DNA of 64,000 bases from Akanthomyces muscarius (Eukaryota > Ascomycota > Sordariomycetes > Hypocreales > Cordycipitaceae), in contig NC_079242.1 of NCBI RefSeq assembly GCF_028009165.1, positions 3,224,001-3,288,000 on the forward strand. The letters are read 5' to 3'. Numbering within the stretch: position 1 is the first letter of the stretch; each line of letters begins with the position of its first letter. Under the pieces are notes generated by a model that was not told the origin of the DNA, searched no databases, and was given only the letters and a program-made list of their open reading frames with translations. Made by a program: the position numbers and the translations under genes. Shown here piece after piece: positions 12,040 through 22,866 of the stretch.

Positions 12040-12493
12040 AAGCATGCTATTAGAGGGTAGAAGCGATCAAGTTCATTTTGTGATAAGTGCCGTGTAAGTG
12101 CCTCCAGCACCTTGAGGAAGATCGCATAGTGCCATGTTATACATTTAAAGCTCATGGGGTGTCGCGAATCTTGAGGATATAGTGGATGTTGGCAAAATTC
12201 GGGTTCATTGGCTGCCATTACTGAATATTCTGATGTCTGTATCCGGATGGCTCCCGAGCGCTACTAGCCGTCACGCGGCTTGGACCAGATCCCTGCTGGT
12301 TCAGTGTTATTTGACAGTGCCTCCGCGCAATGAAGACGGATATCCGTGCGACTCATTACTTAACATTATGCAGGCTTTCTAGATCGATTACTCTTGCTGG
12401 GCGGGAATATTGGTGGTGGCTGATAGCTATCGGAGAGTTGACGTGATCAAGGCCATTTTAGAAGTGCAGGTGTAAGTGCTGCCAGCGTCTTGA
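12040..12493. repeat. diverged direct repeat downstream of the NLR-like gene
   Basis: The segment 12040-12115 immediately after the stop codon resembles 12423-12493. The best-conserved part is GTGTAAGTGC..CCAGC..CTTGA at 12092-12115 and 12470-12493, preceded in both by GATCAAG..CATTTT. Identity is roughly 75-80 percent by eye. This looks like an old local duplication of the 3' end of the gene. Confidence 0.55.
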
Positions 12494-13038
12494 ATATTCA
12501 CATACTCTCACACACTACTAAACCGCAGCGATCTGTTACTGTCTCTGAATAATTTACGTACATGCAACAGAATTCTACCATTTTATTCTAGATTTCTTAC
12601 ATCGCTGAGTATTCAACCGACTTTGGTAGTCGAATGCGTCACGATAGTGCGGGGAAAGCTACTACACCCAACTGATAACAAGTACAAATACCATCCCGAA
12701 TTCATCAATCCTCGGTGTTTTCTTCCTCTTTTCCTGCCATCTAAATCACTATCGTACACTAATCAGTTGGCAAAAATAGATTTATCAGCGAAAGAAAATG
12801 ATACAAGAACCCTTCGGGATGGCTCCATCTCCGCCCGTGCAGCAGCTCTGGCGCCATTTGTCGTCATTGAACCAATTTGTAATCATCGCACTTTCTCAAC
12901 TCCGACGTACACTATTCTCCGACTTGTAAACATCCAAGACATTTCGCGACGCTTTCTACTCCCTCTCCCCATCTCCGCCTTATAATACCCAGGGACACTC
13001 TCTGCGATACTTTTCACTTCCCCCCATCTCATTCACAT

Positions 13039-13061
13039 ACACACACACACACACACACACA
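13039..13061. repeat. (AC)n microsatellite
   Basis: About eleven AC dinucleotides end ~35 bp before the start codon of the SDR gene, so in its 5' UTR or core promoter. Confidence 0.9.
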
Positions 13062-13096
13062 TAGTAACCTGTCTCTATAACATCACCACTAACACA

Positions 13097-14033
13097 ATGG
13101 CCGCTCCCACATTCTACGCCGTCGTCGCAGGCGTCGGCTCCGGCACCGGCGCCTCCGTCGCGCAGCTCTTTGCCAAGAGCTATCCCGTCGCGCTCCTCGC
13201 CCGGCAAGAGTCCAGCTGGGCGCCCGTCGCCGACGCCATCACCAAAGCCGGCGGCACCGCCATCGGCATCACCACCGACGCCGCGGACCCGTCCTCTGTC
13301 GACGCCGCCTTTGCGCGCATCGCCCAGGACTGGCCGAACGCCAAGCTCGCCGCCGCCGTGTACAATGCCAACGCCGGCTTCGCTTACAAGTCCTTCCTGG
13401 ACCTTGTGCCTTCTGATCTCAACACTTCCCTCGGCACCGCCGCGTAAGTTTTTTTTTTTCTTTTTTGGACCTCGCTTCGCTCGAGACGTGACTTTTTCTT
13501 CTTCTTCAAAGATTACATTTTCTGATGAGGAGAGAAATAGAAATGGTCTCTTCTACTTTGCGCAAAAGACGCTCCCGCAGCTCCTCGCCGCCGTCGACGC
13601 CAAGCCGCAGCACCCGCCGACGCTCATCGTCACGGGCGCCACGGCCGCGATCCGCGGGTCCGCCAAGTTTGCCACGTTTGCCGCGGGCAAGTTTGCGCAG
13701 CGCGGCATCACGCAGTCGCTCGCGCGCGAGTTTGGCCCCCGCGGCGTGCACGTCGCCTACACCATCATCGACGGCGGCATCGACACCCCGTGGGGCAAGG
13801 ACCGCGTCGTTAACGGCGGCGTGGCCGACGGCAAGATTAGCCCCGAAGCTGTAAGTGCTCTCTCCTTCTTGACAAAGTTCTTCTGGTTCTGTAGACTATC
13901 GATGAGAAGAAGATCAAAAGTGACTAACATTGGGCGGGGATAGATTGCCGAGAATTACTGGTACCTGCACACACAGCACAGATCGGCATTTACACAGGAG
14001 CTTGACCTGCGTCCATTCGTAGAAAAGTTTTAG
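13097..14033 (+). CDS. short-chain dehydrogenase/reductase (SDR)
   Basis: Model join(13097..13443,13541..13850,13944..14033), 248 aa, typical SDR length; both introns (97 and 93 bp) are GT-AG and the last exon ends LDLRPFVEKF. The cofactor loop is AGVGSGTGAS near the N-terminus, an unusual Gly-rich variant of TGxxxGxG. NANAG stands where classical SDRs have NNAG. The catalytic YxxxK is FAAGK (Phe162, Lys166), with IIDGGID downstream. As I recall them, related bacterial SDRs carry the same FAAGK and VIDGGI motifs, so the Phe may define the subfamily rather than mark inactivation. Cytosolic; substrate unknown. Confidence 0.9.
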
Positions 14034-14166
14034 TTTCATAACATATAAAATACTTGATAAACAATACAGAATAAACATGAACGATGACAAAAAACGTCAA
14101 TTCATAAGGATAACATGATGAAACTAGGCTTCTCGTGGTATCATCAACAGTAACAATCTCCCACTT

Positions 14167-17100
14167 TTAAACTTCCGTTTCCACGTCTGGCTTGCGGCCG
14201 TCCAGCGCGGTTATGTTCTTCACTTTGCGTGCGAGATATTTAGCCTCGTCCTTGGCAAACTGGATATTGCGCATCGGCCGCCACTGCATCAGCCCACGCT
14301 GCTTGCGGTGCAAGTCGCGGCTGTTCTCGCGGTATTCCTTGAGCGCCGAGATCGGCCCGTGGCTCTTCTTGGACGTGTCGCTCGCGCCCGTGGCGGCCGT
14401 CGCGGTGGTCTCGAGCGATACGCGGCCGTCAACGGCATTCATCGAGCTGCTCCCCGCTGCTGTAGTGGGATGCACGTCCGAGGTCCCGGCCGACACGCCG
14501 GTTACGGGACGGGAGCTGCCACTGGTCTCGCCATCGCTGTCAGAGTCATTCTCGTCGTCATCTTCGTCGTCAGTGCCGTTGACGCTCTTGCTACCAGCCA
14601 TGGCTTGAGTAGGGTCTTCGCCGAAAGCCTGACTCCAGTCGGTGCCGTCCTTGGCCAACCACCTCTTGCGCTCGCCCTCATTAGCCTGCGCCAGAACATC
14701 GCGGCCTTGCGTCAAGGAGTTGTCGTGAAGCTCCTTGGTCAGCGGTGGCACTTCAGCCTTGACTTCCTTTTCACGAACACCTTCGGCATAACAAGCTTCC
14801 CAGGCCTCAATCGTCTCCCGCGAGTCGTTGTCACTGACGAAGCGAATGTGGTCAGAGTCAGTACCAGGCGAAAAGCGGCCCCGGAACTTGACGCGGCCAA
14901 TTTCTTCAATGTCGATATCGGGAACATCTCTGAAGTTCTCTTCAGTAATATAATTTTGCGAAAGACGGAGGGAATTGTTGCATTTCCACAGCGGCACATC
15001 AAAGTCTTGCTCGTCGCTATCCTTCAGGTCTTTCAGCCAGACAGCAGCATACGCTTCCGAATGCCTCTTGCCAACGGGGTTGAACTCGAGGAATACAGGG
15101 GACCTGTAGCGGTGACGAACGGGCAGTCGGATTTCTTGGCTGTGGCCGTTGCCGCTCACGTCGAATGTCATGCTGTCGTCCTCTTTGGCTGAGCACGAGC
15201 GTTTGACGCTGGCCGTCGAGCCACCGGTACGGAGGCGCAGCTTAGCCTTGGAGGCTGGCGCCCAGCCTACTGTCTCAATCTTGTCGGACGTAAACTCGAA
15301 CGTGCCAATATCCCAACCCATCTCGGGGGGTGGGAGGCGCAGCTCCACAGACTTGAACAAAAGCGAGATGCGGGCGCGGCCGAAGCCAATGCCGCCGTCG
15401 AGGGGATACCATCGTGTGACTTCGCTGCTGGTTTGCAGGACATCCGAGACCTTGAGAGGGATAACACCAATGAGCGGGTCGTGTTGTCGGTGGCGAGCAT
15501 CGCGAACAGCAACGGTGACGATCGACGAACGCCAGTCGCGGATGAACTTTTCAGTGCCCGCATTGAAGATGGGTTGCGAGGAGACAACCTTGGTGCGGGT
15601 CTTGTAAGCCAAGTCGTCGTTGATGAGAATAGTGCAGTAGGAGCTTGGCAGCTTCTTGTTTTCAGCCTCCTTTACTTCACCAGCCTCGGGGCGAGCTGGT
15701 TCGTATTCTTTGCCTTTGCGGTTGCCATCTGAGCCTTGAACATTGGCCAGCTCGAGGCCGACAATTTGGTGCACGACAACACTTAGAATACCAGAGGGCC
15801 AAAGTGGGTCAGGTGGTGTGTGCAGAGCTGCTTCAGCTTCGGCATTCTGGGGCACAGCGTTCTGGGTTTCTGGGGAATCAGGCTTGTTCTTGATCTCATC
15901 CGGCAAGTTCGGATTGTTCTCATCGGTTCGCAAAGCTTTGCGGAAGAGCGTTTTGCCGAAGAATCCCACTTCCCAGTGCAGCTCACCCGGCATGCTGCTG
16001 TCTGCACCCATTCCTTTGAGTTTCGAAACTTGAGGGAAGACCTTTCCTGGGTGGTTGATGAGCTCTTGAATGCTGAGCTCGACCTTGCCCACAACATCGT
16101 CAGCAGAGGATCTGTCGCTGTCCCACAACTCCACCGAGAGTTGCTCATCTGCTTGAATAATGTCAGGTGTAACCAGAAGACCACAGCTTTCCCCAAATAA
16201 GGGGTTCAGGTCATCCTGAATCACGCGCGTGCAGAATTGAGGCTTGGAAAATTTGCTCCAACTGATGGTAATGTAAGGATCAGAGCCACCGCCTTTGCTG
16301 CCGCGCTGATCTTGCTTGCTGAGGTCAACTGCCTTGTTGATGCGAAGGTACAAGACGCCCATGGCGATGCTATCTTTCTTGATATCATCACCCGTGAGCA
16401 GGCTGCTGACATCAAGTGTCAAGCTCTTTGGCGCGACATACATGGATGCCGCCGCCGAGATGGCCCAGTTGACAAATTTGGAGATGAGAGGCAGGTTGAG
16501 AATGTTAACGCCTCTCTGGATCATCGGAGTGCAGCCGGCTTGGACGTTGGGTACTCCCATCAAAGTGACTGTCATGGTCTTGAGGAAGGGCGGGTCGGGT
16601 GTGAGCTGCAGTCGCAGGCGAGCAGTGGCCACCAGACCTTGCAGCTCAACCCAGACGGGGAGGGGAACACCAAAAAGACCACGGATACCGAGATAGAAGA
16701 CGAGCTGCATGCCCATGTTGCGAGCCTTGGAGGCGACATCCTGTCCAGAGGGCTTTGCATGGTAGGCAAAAGACACCTCCATGTTGTAAAACTCGCCAGC
16801 TTGCTCCAGGGCAGCCCTTTCATTAGGGTCCATGGTCTTTTCGTTTTGCTTTCGGGTGTCTTCCTTGATATCCTGGACATGGGAGTCGGGAAGAGCGCGC
16901 ATATTCAGAATGCGAATAGGATTGCTGCCCTGGTGAATGTCGGCGACGCGAACATTTTCAATGATGCCGGGGACGGAGGCGGCCATGACATCTTCGAGGC
17001 TGGACAACGGTTAGTTTACTGGTGTATACCAACGAGGTAAAAGAGTCTGCAGAAACTTACGTGTCGCCAACAGCAGCAAAAACCTCGGGATTAATGAGGC

Positions 17101-17927
17101 CCCAGATAATGCCAATGGCCGTGTTCAGCCATTCCACTGATTCCGGAATCAGGTTGACCGTAGCGGTCTCGCCACGAGCCTGCTCGCTAGACCACTCAGT
17201 ATCGCGGCCCTGGCGAATGAGCTCCTTGCACCAGAGGAAGACTCCAGAGGCAATGCAGAAACCCAGAGGGATCAAGCCAAGTAGCCTGCCGCCGAAAAGC
17301 TTGCCGACAAAGACGATGGCTAGAAAGATGCCGAGGCAGAGTCCGTTGGCCTTGTTCTCGAGGCTCTCAAACATGGGCTCGTAGCTGACGGACGGGGTGT
17401 TGTAGAATAGGACCGACGTCTTTTCGCTCCGAATGGGCACGTCGGAGGTGGCCCCCTCTTGCACTGGGTCGGGTGGTGCAGAAATATCCATGGCCTCACG
17501 GTACTCCTCGCCAGACATGCCATCGGGCTTGGGCACCGTGGTATCCTTGCCGAGATTTTCGTTTGGGATAGACATCTACCAACGTTTAGCTGGCTGCTTT
17601 TCTCTAGATTTGACTCAAAAATTGGCATCTTACCTGAGGGTCCTCGGCAGCCTTTTTGTAATCTAGCTTGGCGTCGCGAATCTGGACATCTTTGCCGGTG
17701 ACGGGATCACGCACCCAGCGAGCATCCTTGCGCTCGGCTTTCTCGTCGCGGTTCTGATGTTCTGTGACTTCACCATCCTTGTCGTTGCTTTGGAGGCGGG
17801 CATCAATCTGAGCGTCCCGCTCTTTCTTCTCGCGGTCGAGCTGGGCCATGAATTCCTGAATGTTGGGCACGCGATTGCGGCCAGAGTAGTGCTGGCCCGA
17901 GGGCACGACCTGATTGGGGTTATTCAT
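14167..17927 (-). CDS. mug190: Mug190-like SMP/C2-domain lipid-transfer protein
   Basis: Model complement(join(14167..16999,17061..17575,17634..17927)), 1213 aa; introns of 61 and 58 bp, GT-AG. Order: a charged N-terminus, a hydrophobic hairpin at ~176-214 (ER-membrane anchor), an SMP-like lipid-binding domain at ~240-450, a first C2 domain (GVLYLRINKAVDLS, SDPYITISW) and a second (GILSVVVHQIVGLEL). A long C-terminal region follows with an Asp/Glu/Ser-rich stretch and a basic end. The layout matches S. pombe Mug190 and is related to tricalbins/extended synaptotagmins, which tether ER to plasma membrane and move lipids. The ATG at 17573 opening exon 2 could be an alternative start, but the upstream exon is open and splices cleanly. 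Confidence 0.9.
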
Positions 17928-18745
17928 CTTGTCTACGGCCGCGTAATTGATGCAGATGGCTGCAGGGCTGCGGCTTGACAGAGATGTCTGATTCGTTCGA
18001 GGATGCTATTGTGCAATAATATTTTCTGCACCAGCCAGGCGAGTGGCTGTAGGTAGTGTGTCCGTTTGCTATCCGGTAGCTGCGAGGAGTATCGGTAACA
18101 GCTGGACCGGCAGCAATGAGGATAATGACTGCAGCACAGAAGCTAAAGAGCAGAAAAACTAGATGGGGTGAAAAGGAGAATGAAACGTGCAAGCTTCACA
18201 GGGTATGTCAAGATAGATTTTCTGTCGGTGTTGCCCGCCCTGTAGCTGGGCTCGGACAGCTCAAGCTCCATCATCCATGACGTATTTACAGTGGTCCCAC
18301 AGCCGCTAAAAACGGTAATTCGCATGCTTGTCGCGCTGTCTGAAGTCTTGCAGCGCTCTTCAGCCACTAAGAGGCGGCCGTCTGCAGCGATCGACCCCCA
18401 AATTGTGGGGAGAGCTTGAGCCACAGTTGCCAGACATCAAGCAACCAGGGCAAGACTATCCATGCTTGGGCCAAACCTTGTTTGTTCGAGGGGGCAGGGG
18501 TCCCGCATCTTGGCTTTTTCAGCTAATCTGGGTTCTTGCTTGGATCGTTGCGGCATCTTGCGTAATGGTCTGTAACCGAGCTGAACAAGTCACACCAGGT
18601 GCCTGCTACTCGCGTGATCGTAGGTAGCTGGAGCGATAGGGTAGCACAATGCCTTGGATGTTATTTAGCTTGTGGTAAGCCTCATGAAATAGTAAACTTG
18701 GTTTATGCTAACATGGGGAAAGGGAATGACGAGCACTGCGCAATA
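17928..18745. other. intergenic region, no gene seen
   Basis: About 0.8 kb upstream of the Mug190-like gene, presumably its promoter. Only short overlapping frames without recognisable domains are present. Confidence 0.45.
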
Positions 18746-19102
18746 CTAGTAGCGCCCTCTCGAGTCACGTTCCAAGAGGTTCCCCGCCCGGTTGTCCAAG
18801 TCGGCGCCGCTCTCTAGTCGAAGCTGAGGATTCTGCAGCTTGTGTAGCGTGACCCCAAGAGCAATGTAAACGGCCACGATGAGCCGGCAGATGGCGCCGG
18901 CGATGCGCACAAGATTGAGGAGATTGGTATAAATCCATCCGGCAGAGCGACCGAATCCGTGACGGGCGCAACCAACGATGCTGGCAATCAATGCGGGGAT
19001 GAAGACGACGAGCTCGACGATGGCGACATAGCTGGCACTGTCAAGCGTCGTGTCGGCGATCGGGCCGCAGAGCTGGAATAAATCAAGAGACAAAAAAAGC
19101 AC
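18746..19102 (-). pseudogene. truncated DUF7702-type membrane protein gene
   Basis: A 118-residue frame whose central part (YVAIVELVVFIPALIAS, then RHGFGRSAGWIYT and LVRIAGAICRLI) is the N-terminal signature of the fungal multi-pass DUF7702 proteins. The family is normally well over 200 residues with several more membrane segments. Here the match stops after about three hydrophobic segments and runs into an unrelated polar tail ending DSRGRY. No continuation was seen in any frame downstream. TTTATTCCAG at the 5' end could be a splice acceptor, so an upstream exon may be missing from the model. Probably a 3'-truncated relic; a short functional derivative is possible. Confidence 0.55.
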
Positions 19103-19583
19103 AACAGCAAGTGAGTTGGCAGATTTAATTCATTGGCATCTGTGATTTATTTTACCTGGAGAAAGGAGACTGTTGACTTTACAGGCACGAGGCGAGTGAG
19201 GCATCGCCATTCACCAGTCTGCGAGACATAACCCCAATCGGGAGTACGTTTCGTAGAAAGTTGAATCTCAACTGGACCAGTGTTGAGTGAAGAGCAAAAT
19301 CGGTCCCTTCATTTGCGGAGATAACGAATCGTCTTCTTCTTCCTTTGCTGTCCGGAGAATTCGGCTGTGTAAGTCGAGGAGGCTGCGCAGGGCAAGGCTG
19401 ACGCAAATGTCCGGCGCTAGTCCTCTTTCGGTGGCCATTTCGTAAACTTCAGTGCTCCCATGTCGCTGTAATCTTCTGCAAGGCTATGCTGACAGCGTTG
19501 CGCCCACTAAAAGACATGTCCTCCACGCAACAATCTCGCTTTCCAACCGAGCAAAATTTCCCTCTTGCACCACGCATCACGCA
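19103..19583. other. intergenic region, no gene seen
   Basis: About 0.5 kb between the DUF7702 fragment and the 3' end of the GNAT gene. No feature recognised. Confidence 0.4.
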
Positions 19584-20192
19584 TCATCTCCCAGCGGCCT
19601 GCAGCTCCTTTTCCATGACGATGAAGCACAAGTCGTCCGGGACCGCCTCACCTCCCGACGCCGCGCCGCCGCCGCCGCCGCCAAAGCTCGCCGTCACGCT
19701 AAAGGGCTCCCGCACGCCCGTCTCGTGGTACCCGCACCGCTGTCGATACCACGCGAGCAAGCCTGGGCGGCTCGACAGCGTGTTGAGCTGCATCGTCGTC
19801 GCTCCCAAGACCTGCCGGCAATAGTCTTCGGCGAGCTGCATCACCGCCCGGGCCAGGCCGCGGCCCTGGTGCTGCACGTCGACGGCAAACGTGGCGAAGC
19901 GGATGAGCGTCGCGCTCTTCTGGTAGACCTGGAAACACGCGACTGCGGGCGCACCACCATCACCTGCCTCGGCGACAATGATAAAGGTGCTTCCTAGCTT
20001 GGATATCTTTTCTATCACGCGTTCGAGCGAGATGCTGTACCGGGACATGATGCCTGACGCCGCGCCCGTCCAGCCGTCTGGATGCCGGAAGCTGTCCTGG
20101 ATCATGCGCTGTAACAAGGCGGCGTCGTCGACCGTGGCCACTCGGTAGCTGAGCTGGCCGGCCAATGCTTTCTGTCCTCGGGCTTGGTTCAT
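19584..20192 (-). CDS. GNAT-family N-acetyltransferase
   Basis: Single exon, 202 aa, a usual length for a stand-alone GNAT domain. The N-terminal strand-helix (SYRVATVDDAALLQRMI) is typical of the fold. The acetyl-CoA pyrophosphate-binding motif A is seen as FAVDVQHQGRGLARAVM, with the Q-x-x-G-x-G/A core. Motif B follows around NTLSSRPGLLAWYRQRCGY, ending in the Y-x-x-x-GF/GY element. A Gly-rich stretch precedes the C-terminal strand LCFIVMEKEL. Substrate not predictable. It is divergent from the Zn2Cys6 gene, with 560 bp between the start codons, so shared regulation is possible. Confidence 0.88.
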   Translation of the reverse strand: MNQARGQKALAGQLSYRVATVDDAALLQRMIQDSFRHPDGWTGAASGIMSRYSISLERVIEKISKLGSTFIIVAEAGDGGAPAVACFQVYQKSATLIRFATFAVDVQHQGRGLARAVMQLAEDYCRQVLGATTMQLNTLSSRPGLLAWYRQRCGYHETGVREPFSVTASFGGGGGGAASGGEAVPDDLCFIVMEKELQAAGR

Positions 20193-20752
20193 TGTGATGC
20201 TTTGACTGCAGTTCCATGCCGTTAGGTAAATGTAGAGCGGACCATCTCTTGTTTAAATGACGCTGGTGCGTCAAGCCCAAAAAGCTCTGTGTGACTCAGG
20301 CGGCGCCAGTGCCGAGATTGACACAGTGGCTCTCAACCACGTAACTCCCCGCTCCGAGCTGTTTCTTCTCCTTGACCGCTCAACTCGGGACAACCAACCC
20401 TGCCCACGGATATTACTCATGTTTGCCTTGATTCAGCCTATCGACTTCTATAAATTGCTATTGGCCATGTTCCGCGACGCGGCATCGCCGGCCGGGAGGT
20501 TGATGGAGATCAAGACAGCCTTGTCCCACTATAACGGCACTACAACGGAGCGCTGTGCAGCCACTATGGAGGCTGTTGTTAGCGGGCGACGTAACAGCCA
20601 ACGCCTCTTTTCAATCTGACTTGACTACATTAAAATCCCGTCTGCGTGATGTTGCCAATAATCACCCCCTAGACAGGGTGCTGCATCTCATATATTCTCA
20701 TGCAAAATCAACGAACAGTGGCCATTCGCTAGCGCGCTTCATCACCCACTCA
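20193..20752. promoter_or_regulatory. divergent promoter region, GNAT / Zn2Cys6 gene
   Basis: The only DNA between two oppositely transcribed start codons, so it must hold both promoters. No specific operator was identified. Confidence 0.5.
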
Positions 20753-22397
20753 ATGGTCTTCAGCGGTCGCCCATCAACCGCATGCCACGCATGCCGGCCG
20801 GCACGACGCAAGGTGAGTGTGCTATACCACCACCAATCTCATCATTAGCAACTAATCCGCCATCTCGCAGTGTGATCGCGCGCCGGAGGGATGCTCACAA
20901 TGTCGTCGTAAAGGTCAAGAATGCCCGGGATATCCCGATCCGACGGCTCTCCGCATGCGCAATGAGACGACCCGCGTGACACAGAAACAAGCATCCAAGT
21001 CCAAAGCGCTCACCAAGCAGCAGAGGCCGCCCAGACAAGAGAGCACATCGTCCTCGCCCTCGTATTCCGTCCAAGAAGCCGACTCGCCTTCTTCTTTACA
21101 GTCCTTCGCCAGCTTCGGATCCTGCGCCTCCCCCTCCGCCATCTCCGTCCCGCTGTCTCCCGACACCGATCAGCAATCCATCTCCTTTCTCTTTAACACC
21201 TTCATCTCCGCCACGCCGTTTGAACCCTACCTGGCCTCCTATTACGCTCCGGATAGCCCTCGCGACGACGCATGCGCCTGGGCCATTGACGCCACTGCCT
21301 TGGCCGCCTACGCCCGCCACTCCCGCCAGCTGCACAACCAGGATGAGGCGGCGCGCATAAAGTACGCCGGCGCCTTGACCCGCGTCAACGCAGCGCTCGC
21401 CGACCCCCAAGCCGCCGTCGAGGACCGCACTCTCGTAGCCGTCCTCGTCCTGGCCCTTTTCGAGGCCACCATGTTCCAGGCCAGCAGCGCGCCCACCAGC
21501 TGGCTCGCGCACACCTGGGGCGCCATGCAGCTGTTACTGCTCCGCGGTGCCGGCCAGGTCGCCTCGCCCGCCGCCCGCCTGCTCTTTGCCCACACCAGCA
21601 ACAACGTCAAGGCGACCTGCATCCAGCGTTCCATTGCCATCCCGCGGCACTTTCTCGCCCTGGACCAGCAGGTTCGCGGCCTGCTCGACAGCCACGACCC
21701 CGCCGTGCGGCTGGCCAACCTGCTGCACAGGGTCAGCAACATCAAGGCCAAGTCGCGCGAGCAGGAGCCCAACCTGGCGCTGCTCCTGGAAGCCATCGAG
21801 GTGGACCAAGAAATTGTCCAGCTCTGCGACAACCCGCCATCCAGTCTTGGCTACACGCGGGAGCCGCTGGCCTGCGGGCCTGCCTGGACATATAAGCGCA
21901 TCGTGCACACGTATCCGAACCTGCGCCTCTGCAAGGTCTGGAACTCAGTGCGCCTGTTGCGTATTCTTCTTCTTAGCTTCCTCGGCGATGATATTGCGCA
22001 CTTTCGTCTCGACGAGATCCATGCCGACCCGCAAACGCTGTCGGGCTTAAACGAGTACGCGAGGAAGCACATGGCCGAGGTGGCGGCCGATGTCCTGGCC
22101 ACTATTCCGAGCTTCGTACATGAGGAAAACTCGGTCAAGACGTTTTACTCGCCTGGACGGTGCCTCGGTTGGCCACTGGGCATTCTGGAAATGAGCTCGG
22201 TATGTCCGCCAGACGTAAACCTGTACGCGCGCAAGACACTGGAGTGGTTAGCCGAGGATCTGAACCTGCCCCAGGCGATTGACCCAGAACGGCATCCAGG
22301 AAGCAGGGAAGACTGGTATGTAAAAGTCCCTCTGTGCGAAATTGACAGATGAAACTAACTACCATTTCGCAGGCTTCATTTATTTCATTTTGGCTGA
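20753..22397 (+). CDS. Zn(II)2Cys6 fungal transcription factor
   Basis: Model join(20753..20812,20871..22315,22373..22397), 509 aa. The first 58-bp intron splits the DNA-binding domain after its second cysteine: CHACRPARRK joins CDRAPEGCSQCRRKGQEC, giving C-x2-C-x6-C-x6-C-x2-C-x6-C, a perfect binuclear zinc cluster. Basic and Ser-rich linkers follow. Residues ~120-480 form the helical middle-homology type region common in fungal regulators (SFLFNTFI, WLAHTWGAMQLLLLRGAGQ). The last intron leaves a short tail (LHLFHFG). Nuclear regulator; target genes unknown. Neighbours are a GNAT and a GH79 glucuronidase, which are plausible but unproven targets. Confidence 0.92.
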
Positions 22398-22866
22398 ACG
22401 CCGTTGCTGAGCAGTCAGCGATATTCATCATGATACCCGTTGGGATACATTCGAATATTCGTCTACATCCTGTGTTGAGGTCGGCGTCTCTTGCTAAGTA
22501 TTCATAAAAAAAGCAAACCAACTTTCTACCTCTTTCTGCATCTTGTTTTGTCCATTGCCGCTGTGTTCAACGTTATCCCTAGCGACATGCAACTCTCTGT
22601 GGCGACGCTAGCACCCATTCGAGGCAAGACAAATACGCCCCCAAATCTCACCTTCCTAGCACTAAGACGAGGCGGAAAAATACGCCATTGCTGGAACATC
22701 CCAGGGTCGGTCCGATGCAGATGCCCACCATAACCCCAGAGTGCCTAGGCCATTGAAATAATGACTCTAGTACTCGGTTGCGACCTCGCAAGAGCTCACG
22801 GGCATAACCCTCTCTTGTCTACATTTACGTCGAAAGGCTTGGAAGACAACAATCTACTCCAGAACA
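22398..22866. other. promoter region of the GH79 gene
   Basis: Intergenic 470 bp between the regulator and the glycosidase, both on the plus strand. No other gene supported. Confidence 0.45.

Larger units (their letters stand above)
12034..13096. other. intergenic region with a decayed direct repeat
   Basis: AT-rich region after the NLR-like gene. It holds two diverged ~70-bp direct copies (listed separately) and an (AC)n tract at about 13039-13061 just upstream of the dehydrogenase start. No gene supported. Confidence 0.5.
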
